The notes: generated by a model not told the origin, from the letters alone. A DNA stretch of 25,000 nt from Mesostigma viride (GCA_009746045.1 RPFO01000127.1:1670511-1695510), one strand, 5' to 3'. Positions 1 through 10,127 are shown, numbered from the stretch's first letter. Program-made: numbers and translations.

Positions 1-1765
1 GCCGTGTATTACATGGTTGGCATTTATGTAATTAATGATGAGGATTCAGGCTCCATGGTGTCATCATTGGCCCGTGTATGTACATGGTTGGCATTTATGT
101 AATTAATGATGAGGATTCAGGCTCCATTGGTGTCATCATGGCTGCCTACGTACATGGATGTCAAAGTAAAATGATGAGGATTCAGGCTCCCATGGTGTCA
201 TCATGGCCTCTACGTACATGGATGTCAAGAAAGTAAATGATGAGGATTCAGGCTCCCATGGTGTCATCATGGCCTGTCTACGTACATGGATGGCATGTAT
301 GTAATAATGATGAGGATTCAGGCTCCATGGTGTCATCATGGCTGGCCTACGTATGTACATGGATGTCAAAGAAAAAAATGATGAGGATTCAGGCTCCCAT
401 GGTGTCATCATGGCTCTACGTACATGGATGTCAAGGAATAGTATGAGGATTCAGGCTCCCATGGTGTCATCATGGCCTGTCTACGTACATGGATGGCATG
501 TATGTATTTAATGATGAGGATTCAGGCTCCCATGGTGTCATCATGGCTGGCCTACGTACATGGATGTCTCAGAAAAAAATGATGAGGATTCAGGCTCCCA
601 TGGTGTCATCATGGCTGGCCTACGTACATGGATGTCAAAGAAAAAAATGATGAGGATTCAGGCTCCCGTGGTGTCATTATGGCCCGTCTACGTGTTGTTG
701 GCATGTATGAAATGAATGATGAGGATTCAGGCTCCCATAGTGTCATCATGGCTGGCCTACGTACATGGTTGGCATTTATGTAATTAATGATGAGGATTCA
801 GGCTCCCATGGTGTCATCATTGCCCGTGTATGTACATGGTTGGCATTTATGTAATTAATGATGAGGATTCAGGCTCCATTGGTGTCATCATGGCCCGTCT
901 ACGTACATGGACCGTGGCATTTATGTATTTAATGATGAGGATTCAGGCTCCCATGGGGTCATTGATGATCATGGCATTTATGTATGTAATTAATGATGAG
1001 GATTCAGGCTCCATTGGTGTCATCATGGCTGGCCTACGTATGTACATGGATGTCAAAGAAAAAAAAATGAAGAGGATTCAGGCTCCCATGGTGTCATCAT
1101 GGCCCGTCTACGTACATGGATGTCAAGGAATAGTAAATGATGAGGATTCAGGCTCCCATGGTGTCAGATGTCATGGCCTGTCTACGTACATGGATGGCAT
1201 GTATGTATTTAATGATGAGGATTCAGGCTCCCATGGTGTCATCATGGCTGGCCTACGTACATGGATGTCTCAGAAAAAAAATGATGAGGATTCAGGCTCC
1301 CATGGTGTCATCATGGCTGGCCTACGTACATGGATGTCTCAGAAAAAAAATGATGAGGATTCAGGCTCCCATGGTGTCATCATGGCTGGCCTACGTACAT
1401 GGATGTCAAAGAAAAAAAATGATCAGGATTCAGGCTCCCGTGGTGTCATTATGGCCCGTCTACGTGTTGTTGGCATGTATGAAATTAATGATGAGGATTC
1501 AGGCTCCCACAGTGTCATCATGGCTGGCCTACGTACATGGTTGGCATTTATGTAATTAATGATGAGGATTCAGGCTCCCATGGTGTCATCATTGCCCGTG
1601 TATGTACATGGTTGGCATTTATGTAATTAATGATGAGGATTCAGGCTCCATTGGTGTCATCATGGCCCGTCTACGTACATGGGTGGCATTTATGTATTTA
1701 ATGATGAGGATTCAGGCTCCCATGGGGTCATCATGGCTTGTCTACGTACATGGAGTCATATTGAT
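1..1765. repeat. Minisatellite array, units about 64-72 bp
   Basis: About 25 copies carry the core GATGAGGATTCAGGCTCC, spaced about 69 bp apart, followed by a variant of ATGGTGTCATCATGG and then CTACGTACATGG. The linker between cores varies (a GTCAAAGAAAAAA type, a GGCATTTATGTAATTAAT type and a GGCATGTATGTATTTAAT type). Linker types recur in the same order about 750-770 bp apart, so the array has a higher-order structure. It is cut by the left edge of the window. Long open frames exist in several phases only because most units lack stops; I do not regard them as genes. Confidence 0.95.
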
Positions 1766-2029
1766 TCATGGAACAATGAGATACCATTCTTAATTGAAAA
1801 TTGTTCTTGATACTTTCACATGCATGCCCGGAATCGTGAATTTGTGCGGGTTTCCATGATGACAATCCTCATTGAATTCTTGAGCACACAATATTGAGCA
1901 ATTTAGGGGCACTTCGGCAATGTTGACCATTTTCATTCATGATCAATAAAATTAACATTTAATGCAATAAATACATATTCCACTCATTTTAATAAAATGC
2001 AAAAACTTTACAAGCACGCTCAAGCTAGG
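1766..2029. other. AT-rich single-copy spacer between two arrays
   Basis: This stretch of about 260 bp is AT-rich, with AATAAAATTAAC-like and AATAAATAC runs. It separates the two left-hand minisatellites. I see no gene or recognisable signal in it. Confidence 0.6.
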
Positions 2030-2799
2030 GGTGGGCTGGCATGCACGCGTGGGTGTGGGGGTGGGCTGGCATGCATGCGTGGGTGTGGGGGTGGGCTGGC
2101 ATGCACGTGTGGGTGTGGGGGTGGGCTGGCATGCATGCGTGGGTGTGGGGTTGGGCTAGCCTGCATGCGTGGGTGTGGGGGGGGGCTGGCATGCATGCGT
2201 GGGTGTGTGTGGGGGGCTAGCATGCATGCGTAAGTGTGGGGGGGGGCTGGCATGCATGCGTGGGTGTGGGGGGGGCTGGCATGCATGCGTGGGTGTGTGT
2301 GGGGGGCTAGCATGCATGCGTAAGTGTGGGGGGGGGGCATGCATGCGTGGGTGTGTATGGGGGCTGGCATGCATGCGTGGGTGTGTGTGGGGGGCTAGCA
2401 TGCATGCGTGGGTGTGTGGGGGGGCTGTCATGCATGCGTGGGTGTGTGTGGGGGCTGGCATCCATGCGTGGGTGTGTGGGGGGGCTAGCATGCATGCGTG
2501 GGTGTGGGGGTGGGCTAGCATGCATGCGTGGGTGTGGGGGGGGGCGGTCATGCATGCGTGGGTGTGTGGGGGGCTGGCATGCATGCGTGGGTGTGTGGGG
2601 GGGCTAGCATGCATGCGTGGGTGTGGGGGTGGGCTAGCATGCATGCGTGGGTGTGAGTGTGGGCTAGCATGCATGCGTGGGTGTGGGGGGGGGCTAGCAT
2701 GCATGCGTGGGTGTGGGGGGGCCGGGGCCGGGGCTAGCATGCATGCGTGGGTGTGGGGGTGGGCTAGCATGCATGCGTGGGTGTGGGGGGGGGCTAGCA
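2030..2799. repeat. 30-bp G-rich minisatellite with GCATGCATGC core
   Basis: Roughly 25 units of 30-34 bp consist of GGGCTGGCATGCATGCGTGG followed by GTGTGGGGGT or a variant. Unit length differs mainly in the G run. Each unit pairs a self-complementary GCATGC(ATGC) core with a G-rich stretch, so cruciform or G-quadruplex structures are possible (inference). Because many units are multiples of three, all frames are open on both strands; the encoded GLACMRGCGG-like peptides are not evidence of a gene. Confidence 0.95.
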
Positions 2800-2823
2800 C
2801 GCCCCACCCCTCCATCGGCACAG

Positions 2824-2859
2824 CCAGCCTTGTGAGTCTACCCTTAACAACAAGGCTGG
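2824..2859. other. Small hairpin next to the minisatellite
   Basis: The arms CCAGCCTTGT (2824-2833) and ACAAGGCTGG (2850-2859) are perfectly complementary over 10 bp with a 16-nt loop. There is no T run, so nothing marks it as a terminator. Its role is unknown. Confidence 0.5.
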
Positions 2860-2879
2860 TAGGACGACACGCCTGAGCA

Positions 2880-4333
2880 GCATATGTCATGCCTATCTCA
2901 GGCTAATAATGTGTGATTTTGTGCCAACAACCAAGTTGTTCCACCCAACAACACATTATAAACCCTCTTCCAAAATGCCCAACAAGCCGGACACGTGGAG
3001 GACCACACACGCAGTATATAAAGAGAAAATAAGCTGACTTTTTATCCAGCCAACCTGTGGCTAGCTGCTCTGGTTAGCATGACAAATGCTAACATTTACT
3101 CAGTGGGAAAGGTGAAGAGACCATTGGAACAGCCTACCTGACGCATGTGCCACCAAAGCATTGTGTCCCGCAAAATGCACACTGCCTCCTTTCTAACAAG
3201 CACGAGCCGCTCTCTTTAGGAGACAGGTGCCAGCTCGTCAGTGTCTGGGGAAAATGATGCCGCTGCTTAGGAAGACCGCGTGAATTTCCTCGAACACAAC
3301 TGTCTATAAAGCAAAAGAAATTTCAGAGAAGCATGGAAATAAAAGCATTACACCTTCCCGACAGGTTGCGGGCCACGCGCTGCAGAAAGCCAGCCACGTC
3401 ACAGACGATTAACTAGCTAAAAGACACCCAGGAATCCAGCGATGCAGCGCCAGGACCCGCAACTTTCTGGCTGCATCTGGCCGGAAAGAAGGCAAAAAGC
3501 TTACGCTCAACGAGGTAAGAAAGCAGGAAAACGCAAGCTTAAGACGTTTAACACAAGAACGTACCATAACGGGCATTTATTCGTGCCCAGGCGCACAAGA
3601 AAGTCCACCCTTTCATGGAGTGGTTGGGCAGTACGCATCGCGCAGGGCTAATGTTATCTTACCGCAAAATGACGGGAAAGGTAAAGATAGCAGCGGGAAT
3701 TTTTACGGCTTTAGAAACATCATTAAACTAGCTTTCCTTACGACCATCAAAACTGGCAACAATCGACAATCAACCCGGCAGGCATCCAATATACTTTATT
3801 CATCCCGACAGAAATTCAGGCCGGACCCCCCCTGCCGATGGCAAAGAAAAAAAGCCCGCGACATTATAGATCGCAACCATCCCGCCATAAATTAGAATCA
3901 GTAACTAATTTTCTCCAACAATCGAGCATTTCTGCTTTCCGCGTGCCAGATTTGTCACGTTTCGTCTAAAGGCAGTCGCCATGGCCCCTACCGCAAGGGG
4001 TGCGCGCACCATGCCGACATAGCTTTTGGGCCTCAATTTGCACCGAAATTTGGTCCGTACCGTCCAGCTCAGTCGGATTATGTATGTGGATCGGCCGTGT
4101 TGGTTGCATACGCAGGTATATTAATTCTTGCATTCGCCCCGGACCTTCCCCAGGACAGGTCAGGATATAACAATAATTCTTGCATTCGCCCCCGCCCTTT
4201 CCTATGGCCTGGTCAGGTTTGGGCGCGACGCCACTAGCGCGGCGCCCGCGACAGAGTGGCCAGGCTCGAGCACGTTTTCTGGATCCCAAGCACCGGATTG
4301 GACACTGTCCGAGGACTGGACAGGAATTGGCTG
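2880..4333. other. Spacer without a recognisable gene
   Basis: Short open frames occur at 3442-3651 and 3620-3895, but neither resembles a known protein or has a supporting signal. A TATATAAAG sequence lies at 3015-3023, with no CCAAT box or convincing coding start after it. A direct repeat lies near 4121-4217. Confidence 0.5.
4121..4217. repeat. Imperfect direct repeat, two copies, about 52 bp offset
   Basis: TAATTCTTGCATTCGCCCC starts at 4122 and again at 4174. Both copies continue into a GGTCAGG-type end, with substitutions between. It lies just upstream of the CCAAT/TATA pair and could be a duplicated promoter module, which is inference. Confidence 0.6.
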
Positions 4334-4378
4334 ACCAATCGGATGCTTGCTCGTCGTCTCCAAAAACATATATAAAGA
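4334..4378 (+). promoter_or_regulatory. Candidate RNA polymerase II core promoter (CCAAT + TATA)
   Basis: ACCAATCGG near 4334-4342 is followed about 30 bp later by TATATAAAG at 4370-4378. The next ATG (about 4432) opens only a four-codon frame, so the transcript served is unclear. It could drive the spliced gene at 5811-9161 through a long, intron-containing leader; that link is a guess. Confidence 0.3.
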
Positions 4379-4639
4379 GCCAAATCGCGCGAACTACGCA
4401 AGGATCCTTTAAGCAGCGTTACTCTGCCGAAATGTCAACCTAGGCCGGTCAAGTGACGCCGAGGTGTTCACCGATAGTTCAGGTCAGCCACAGCGCGCCT
4501 TCGAATGTAGGCACGGTCGCATTTTTTTTTAGGAAATGTAGAATTGTTGTCGACCAGCTACCAACGCCCGACCGGACCCATACAACGGAAACATCAAGGC
4601 GATGTGATGTAGGTGTGTCTGATATGTCATTAATACACA

Positions 4640-4795
4640 GAGCATCGTGAATATAATATATAATATAAATTATATAATATACTATAATTAATATATAATT
4701 TTAATTTTATGTTAATTTTAATGTTATTTCATATAACATAATATAGCATAATATAATATAATATAATATAATATTATATAAAGTAGTATATAAAA
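4640..4795. repeat. AT-rich low-complexity tract, (AATAT)n
   Basis: The stretch is almost pure A/T, with AATAT pentamers repeated around 4739-4775. It is a simple repeat with no coding content. Confidence 0.9.
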
Positions 4796-5029
4796 AATTA
4801 AAATGTAAAAGAAAAATATCTACCTTATTGGGGTTTAATGTTCCTTTCCAGTTCAGCATAAGTACACTCTTGAGTGTGTGCAATGTTTGGTTATACGCCA
4901 TTGTCTTAAAATAGCAACCAATGTAAACCTCCGTCCTAACCACATTTGGATACAATAAAGACATTGATGCCTGACACATAGCATTCATTGCTTGAAATAC
5001 CATGCATATTTTGTGTCAATGTTCTGCAG

Positions 5030-5097
5030 ACCACAGCTTCAAGTGGGCATACTTCGCTTTCCTCAATATAATGGCGACATGGCATTTGGTGAAAGTG
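5030..5097 (+). other. Candidate leader exon of the DDE-like gene
   Basis: This segment is bounded by an acceptor-like TTCTGCAG ending at 5029 and a consensus donor GTGAGT at 5098. None of the three frames joins openly to the exon after the CAG at 5747-5749, so if it is an exon it is probably 5' untranslated. That fits a first usable in-frame ATG at 5811. Confidence 0.3.
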
Positions 5098-5749
5098 GTG
5101 AGTGCCATGAAGTTGCGCCGGCCGTCGTTATCCATGACGAACTGAATGGGTTTCGTGCAAATCAAGTTTTTTGTTTTGGTGTTCCAGTTGCGCCGGCCGG
5201 CGTTTCCAATGGTATCTTGCGCGCACTTGCAAAAGCTTGCACGCTTATCAACATTTTGTGTTGGTAAACATTTTATCACCTCTGGGATTTCCGCCTTCAC
5301 TACCTGAGTTGCTTCTTTGTGGTTTTCAAATGCAACCGAGTTACGCCGGCCGTCGTTACTCATGACAAATTGTAGGGGTTTTGTGCAAATCACTTTTGTA
5401 TGGTTTATGTACATGCATCCAGTTGCGCCGGCCGGCGTTTCCAATGGTATCTTGCAGTTGCGCAATCAGGCCCCATTACCAAAAGTGTGTTTGTACATCT
5501 TTTTTACACCTGAAGGATTTCTGCCTGCATATCCTGAGTTGCTTCTTAATGGTTTTTAATTGCGCCCGAGTTACGCCGGCCGTCGTTATTAATGACAAAC
5601 TGTATGTGTTTCATAAAATCACTTTTGTATGGTTTACATGTATCCAGTTGCGCCGGCCGGCGTTATTAATGACGCTTGTCGTTCTTGTTTGATGCCCATC
5701 GTTTTCGTCGTGTCTTTAATGGTGATTATTTATCATTACTCATCCTCAG
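5098..5749 (+). repeat. Triplicated 228-bp unit with six copies of an 18-bp motif; candidate 652-nt leader intron
   Basis: The motif occurs in pairs at 5112-5129/5187-5204, 5340-5357/5422-5439 and 5570-5587/5647-5664. The first of each pair is GTTRCGCCGGCCGTCGTT, the second GTTGCGCCGGCCGGCGTT. Pairs repeat every 228-230 bp, and other text is shared between units (for example CCTGAGTTGCTTCTT and ATCACTTTTGTATGG). The block starts with a consensus GTGAGT donor and ends in ATCCTCAG, so it could be one intron. The same motif lies in the confirmed-frame intron at 8267-8429. Confidence 0.7.
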
Positions 5750-5810
5750 GGCTTTCGGTGCCGCGGGATTAAGAGGCGAAAAAAATCAGCTGCCGTCTGA
5801 CCAAAGTCTG

Positions 5811-8800
5811 ATGGCGCGATCGGGGCGGGGGGCCGTTTCCGACGGTTCGCGTCCCTTGTCCAATGACGACCGGGAGCCTGCACTTCGCGGTCTCTGGAGC
5901 GACAAGTACATCGAGAACAAGGGGTACAAAATTGCCAATGACATCTTTCCTATCATGGCGGAACGCGTGAAAGCAAACAACCACAGGACGCCAGAGATGA
6001 GCGCGGAGGTTCTGTCTTGCGCAGCTTCAAGACTAAATGCCATGGTGGCGGAGAGCAACGGCATTAAGAAGAGGAAGAACTGTGACGGCGGGCTTCCTGA
6101 AAATTGGGCGGAATCTCTTCGGGATAACATCAAGAAGGCTTTTGGCGACTTGGGAACATCTGAGAAGGATCGTGGGCTTAGGTGGGCCTTGTGTGGACTT
6201 GTTACGAAGGCAATGGAGGGCGTCCCGGACAGGATTGTGGAGCGCGCGTTCGGGATTGACAGGCGCTTTGTCGCAACTGTTCGGGGTCACAGGGATGGAA
6301 TGGAAGAAGGGGAGGACGACCTTTTGATGAGTGCGCCAGAGAGGAGGAGGAGGAAAGACGAGCTTCCGACGGAAGTCATTGCCCTGATACAAGCGTGCTG
6401 GAGGGATGATAACTTGACGCGGGCGTCTCCGAACATGAAGGATGTTCATTGTGAATGGACCAGAAAGGATTACAAACATACACTAGCGTTTTCGGAGGGT
6501 GCGCGCTACTATACTGTCTCCAAGTCGAAGATTTACGAAGTGTTCATTTCCCGCCATCCGGAGTTGAAGCCACCGCGGCGGATGGACAGTAGGGAGGGGG
6601 GGGGGGGGGGGGAGAGGAGGGTGTGAGGGGGGGAAATCAGGTGATTTTGGAGACGGAGGCAGGGATGTCAATGCTACGCACGAATCAGAAGAGCACAGTT
6701 CATGTGGGATACACTACTTTTTGCAAGCATATGCCCGCATGCGTCAAGGGGCGGTGGAAAATGCGGAACTTGTGCGCATGCCAGCACCACACTACCATGC
6801 AGTCCATGGTTGGGGGGTTGGCCAAATTTCGTGCAACTTTTCATGCCAGATGCGAGTGCGGACCTGAATGCCACGCGTGCGATCATGGTAGCCAGCTCGA
6901 CGTGGGGTCGTCCGTGCCCACATGTTCCATTTTCAAAGCCACTCACACGACAGAGTGGGTGAACAAGTTTACTTGTGAGGTGGAGGGGATGAGGGAGGGG
7001 GGAGGTTCGAGGTCGTCTGTGGGGTCGTCGCGGCCGCAGGTTCAGCCTTTTCAGGGCGAACTTGAGGATCTGCCCATGCATGGGAGGGTGCTGGACGACG
7101 AGGAAGGGGTGCCCGATCATGACCTGGGCGAGGAGTTGGGGGTTTGCTCGATCCGGCGTAAGGCTTGTGTGTTGGGCACTTGCCTGGCTCCCAAGTGTGG
7201 AATTCGGAACTTCATGTTATGCGAACGGGAGGAGGCTTCCAACCACCTGATTTCATGGACCAGATACGAGATGCAGGATGTGCCGCCGGGTGCGGTTCTT
7301 GGGCCAGAGGTAATTTTTAGTGGAGTGGTTGCGCCCCAAGGCGTTTCTTTTGCAATGTTTCCTGAAGTTCTTGGGCCAGAGGTAATTTTTAGTGGAGTGG
7401 TTGCGCCCCAAGGCGTTTCTTTTTCAATTTTTCCTGAGGTCCTGTCTTTTTTCTTTCTACAGGTCATTGGTGGGTCGAAGTTGATGTCTTTTCTGTATGT
7501 GCACACTGCGCATATGCAGGACGACTGTGACGAGATCGCAAAGGCTGGTGGGCAGCGATTGACGCAAGTCGACGTCAAGTCCACACCAACGGAGCTAAAG
7601 GAGGCAATTGTGGACAAGTGGCCGGACTTCATCCAGCATTGCTTCAACGCGTGGTGGCAAGCGGACGCCTCCAAGGAATGTCTCTCAAGGATGCGGGTGG
7701 GGGACCTTGTATGCCACACAGATTACGCCGAGAACTACCAGTCTTACACCTATCACAATCTCCAAGCACAGTATTGGCATCCAGTCACATTCGTCCTTAT
7801 GCCCTGGATCGTGCGCTACTTGGATCCAGCGTCGGGAAAGGTCGTGAGAAGGGAGTTTCACTTCATCGGACAGGGCGGAATGAAAAGGGACGGGCGGGCC
7901 CTCCGTTTTGCTATCCTCAAAATCCTGGCGACACTACGGTCAGAAGGGGTAGAGGTGAAGCGCTTCATTGGGTGGTCGGACAATTGCTCCATGCAGTTCA
8001 AGTCAAGGAATGTGATCGCGGAAGTGGCCCGGCTGCTGACGGAGGATCCGCACCTGGAGTCATTTGAGTGGAATTACTTTGGGGAGCAGCACGGAAAGGG
8101 GGAGGTGGATGGAGCTGGTGGGACTGTGAAGTGCATGTTGAGGAGGTGGCACATCAGGGAAGAGAACCAGGACAAACAGACGGCCGCCCAGTTGGTGGAG
8201 AATCTGGCGTCGGGGGCGGTGGGCGGGACCACAACGACCAGGCGTAACTTCTTCGAGTTCCCCGAGGTAATTAAGTGTACAGTCCTCGTTCAGGGAATAG
8301 TTACGCCGGCCGTCGTTTCTAGGGCGTTCTTGGAGTCCTGGCGATCAGGAGTGCTTAATAAAACACAACTAGCTCGATGGTCTCGTAACTTCAACTTTCC
8401 CTTGTGCAAATCTTGTCTTCGACGCGCAGGTGCTTCCTTACAGCCCAGGGCGCGGCGAAATCAAAGGAGTGAAGAAGGCGCACTGGTGGCGCATGGACAA
8501 GTCGAATGTGACGCGCTTAATGCTGCGCCAGTATTCCTGCTATTGTGGCGGTGCGTGCGCCGAGGAAAGGTGGTGGGATTGTCGAAAGGAGTGGACCGAC
8601 ATGGACGGCTGGAATGTGGGAGGTGCTCGGATGAAGCTCCACAAACTGGGGGAGCCAGTGCAAAGGAACCCAAACGGACAAGGGGGGCACGCAGGGACGC
8701 GACTGAACAGACTACAGGCAGAGAGGACGATGATGGGAAGGAGACTGAAGCTGCGAGACATTTTTGCCGTCGAGTCCTACTCTGGTGATGAGTCCCACGA

Positions 8801-9161
8801 TCCAGATCATCCATATTGGCTAGCGGAAGTCTTGCAGGAGCCTTATCAGGTGGCCGCTACTTTCGTGAGGCGAGTGGCCGACAGAAACGGCAAGGTCGAT
8901 AGGGAGTTGTTCCGTAAGGGACAATGGGTGGTGGGGGTGCGCTACTGGGACAGATTTCCGGGTATGGCGACGATGTTCAAAATGGACGCCGATGCGCAAG
9001 CTGAACAGCCAAACTTGGTCAATTGCTACCTGTGCATGGACGCGGGGTTCGAACACACCATTGTTGTCAACCCAGCTAACAATCGCCAGGCCATCTTGAC
9101 CATTCCGACAGACGTCGAGAAACGGCTCACGAACTTGGCCAAGAAGAGACCTGTTGAGTAG
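5811..9161 (+). CDS. DDE-transposase-like protein, spliced gene of four exons (about 988 aa)
   Basis: My model has exons 5811-6620, 6689-7309, 7463-8266 and 8430-9161. All joins are phase 0, and the last stop is TAG. Residues about 140-160 (FGIDRRFVATVRG) look helix-turn-helix-like. After YEVFISRHPEL (to about 252) and VGYTTFCKHMP comes a Cys/His-rich, probably zinc-binding stretch (LCACQHH, then CECGPECHACDHG near 325). The core resembles an RNase H-fold: D564 in DYAENY, D650 in WSDNCSMQFKS, then H687-G-K-G-E-V-D693-G in HGKGEVDGAGG. This motif series recalls multicopy, transposase-like proteins of algae and animals (from memory, not searched). Residues from about 872 (HPYWLAEVLQEP ... WVVGVRYWDR) suggest a small Tudor/SH3-like barrel. 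ATG 5811 is the first in-frame ATG after the candidate acceptor at 5749. It is probably a transposon gene or a domesticated copy; catalytic activity is unproven. The first intron is the weakest part of the model. Confidence 0.6.
6621..6688 (+). other. Candidate 68-nt intron 1 (or a poly-G frameshift)
   Basis: A 17-base G run at 6596-6612 precedes a frame change from the first to the second coding block. A GTGTGAGG donor at 6621 and an ACGAATCAG acceptor ending at 6688 join the two in phase 0. The alternative is a length error or slip in the G run. Confidence 0.4.
7310..7462 (+). other. Intron 2 (153 nt) with an internal 72-bp tandem duplication
   Basis: The donor AGAG|GTAATT at 7310 and acceptor TTTCTTTCTACAG ending at 7462 keep phase 0. 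The frame is also open through the intron. A 72-bp unit beginning GTTCTTGGGCCAGAG is duplicated, so a second identical donor sits at 7382. Each copy holds GTTGCGCCCCAAGGCGTT (7328-7345 and 7400-7417), a relative of the 18-bp motif found in the other introns. Confidence 0.7.
8267..8429 (+). other. Intron 3 (163 nt) carrying the 18-bp motif
   Basis: The donor CCCGAG|GTAATT lies at 8267 and the acceptor GACGCGCAG ends at 8429. Splicing is phase 0 and joins FEFPE to VLPYSPGRGEIKGVKKAHWW, after which the last exon runs 243 codons. Without splicing the frame runs to an unrelated basic tail ending at 8788. GTTACGCCGGCCGTCGTT at 8300-8317 is identical to the copies at 5340 and 5570. Confidence 0.75.
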
Positions 9162-9690
9162 GCCAGCTCGCCCGGGCTTGGTTGGACGAGGTGGACAGCC
9201 TTGAGAGCACGTGCTTCGTTGTGAGCACTTGCCTTTCAGCCGTGATTTGCAAACGAGTTCCTTGTCCTGAATTGTAAAGCTCGATTCATGCTCTTTTAAG
9301 GAAGTGTATAATATTATCCAGATCATGTATATATTTAGATCTAGACCTGAGTTCAAATAACATTTCTTAGAGGGCTGAGATGCGCGAGGTCCAGCATACA
9401 TGTATATATCCATGGAGACATGTTACAAACTCAAATGTTTCATTGTACGTACCACTAGCTCGTCGACGGGGGTATCCCATGTAATGTATGATTTATGAAT
9501 TAATTAATCGCTTAATTGTACAATTTAAATGGATCATGAACTTGTCAAGTGGCCTAATTTGGTTTATTTGGTTCATCATTTATTGATGTCAATCATTCTT
9601 AATTGAATCTCGAGCAATAGCAATCATGAAGCACATCCTAATCATGTGATTCGCATAATGAGAATAGGCAACAAGTGCTAAGTACTTTGA
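9162..9690. other. 3' flank and AT-rich intergenic spacer
   Basis: TGTAA occurs at 9273-9277, 112 nt after the stop of the DDE-like gene, where a chlorophyte-type polyadenylation signal could lie. The rest is AT-rich (TTAATTAATTAATCG near 9500). I see no gene. Confidence 0.4.
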
Positions 9691-9818
9691 GGAATGCGGG
9701 GTTGGTCAGGTTATTATAGAGCTAGAGCTACAAACGGCACATATATTGCAAACTTTGCGCTCCAGGCATGGAATTTCAAAAGTACCAAAATTGGAGCAGT
9801 AGATGTTGGGGACGCCCC

Positions 9819-9986
9819 GCTGCCTATCAAACAGGTTCTATTCATCACGCGCGTGAACGCCCCGTCATCGCCCCGTCATCGCCCTGGCGAGGGCCAACCT
9901 CTTAACTCTTTATTCGGAGTAATAAAAAACGGCCTATATTGTCAATAGCTGCCGCCTATCAACCAGGTCCGTTTCATCACGCCCGT
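9819..9986. repeat. Diverged direct repeat upstream of the kinase
   Basis: GCTGCCTATCAAACAGGTTC (9819) and GCTGCCGCCTATCAACCAGG (about 9949) both continue into TTCATCACGC and CGT. Between them, CCCCGTCATCG occurs twice in tandem near 9860-9883; these are half-sites of the palindrome at 9989-10026. The cluster may be regulatory, which is inference. Confidence 0.65.
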
Positions 9987-9988
9987 CG

Positions 9989-10026
9989 AGGGCGATGACG
10001 GTGACGGCCGTCACCGTCATCGCCCT
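9989..10026. promoter_or_regulatory. 38-bp perfect palindrome upstream of the kinase start
   Basis: The arm AGGGCGATGACGGTGACGG (9989-10007) is followed directly by its exact reverse complement (10008-10026) with no spacer. It ends about 100 bp before the kinase ATG. A double TGACGG/CCGTCA site suggests a dimeric transcription-factor site or a cruciform. The function is inferred only from position and symmetry. Confidence 0.75.
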
Positions 10027-10127
10027 GCCGGCATTGCCATACAAGAAGAAGCTCTCGATCCTAGGTATAGACTACCTCGTGTATCATCGTAATTCACGGA
10101 CATCGACATCATTCATACCTACCGACG

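Noticed and set aside
1-1765. CRISPR-like regularly spaced repeats
   Set aside because: The spacers are themselves repeated and of few types, the context is eukaryotic and there are no cas genes; it is a minisatellite.
2020-2890. Long HPRMHASPP and GLACMRGCGG frames on both strands
   Set aside because: They come from a 30-bp minisatellite with no stop in its unit; no start context, intron or flanking domain supports a gene.
4707-5003. Minus-strand frame MVFQAMNAMCQASMSLLYPN..., with AAG|GTAGAT as a possible donor
   Set aside because: The first 60 residues look protein-like, but the rest is translated AT-rich repeat, no family is recognised and no acceptor or partner exon was found.
5016-5465. 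Minus-strand 149-codon frame with a repeated QFVM-NDGRRN motif
   Set aside because: It reads antisense through two of the 228-bp repeat units; the repetition comes from the DNA repeat, and plus-strand splice signals explain the region better.
5786-6671. Several antisense frames over the first coding exon
   Set aside because: They are shadows of the GC-rich plus-strand exon, which has the HTH-like and conserved motifs.
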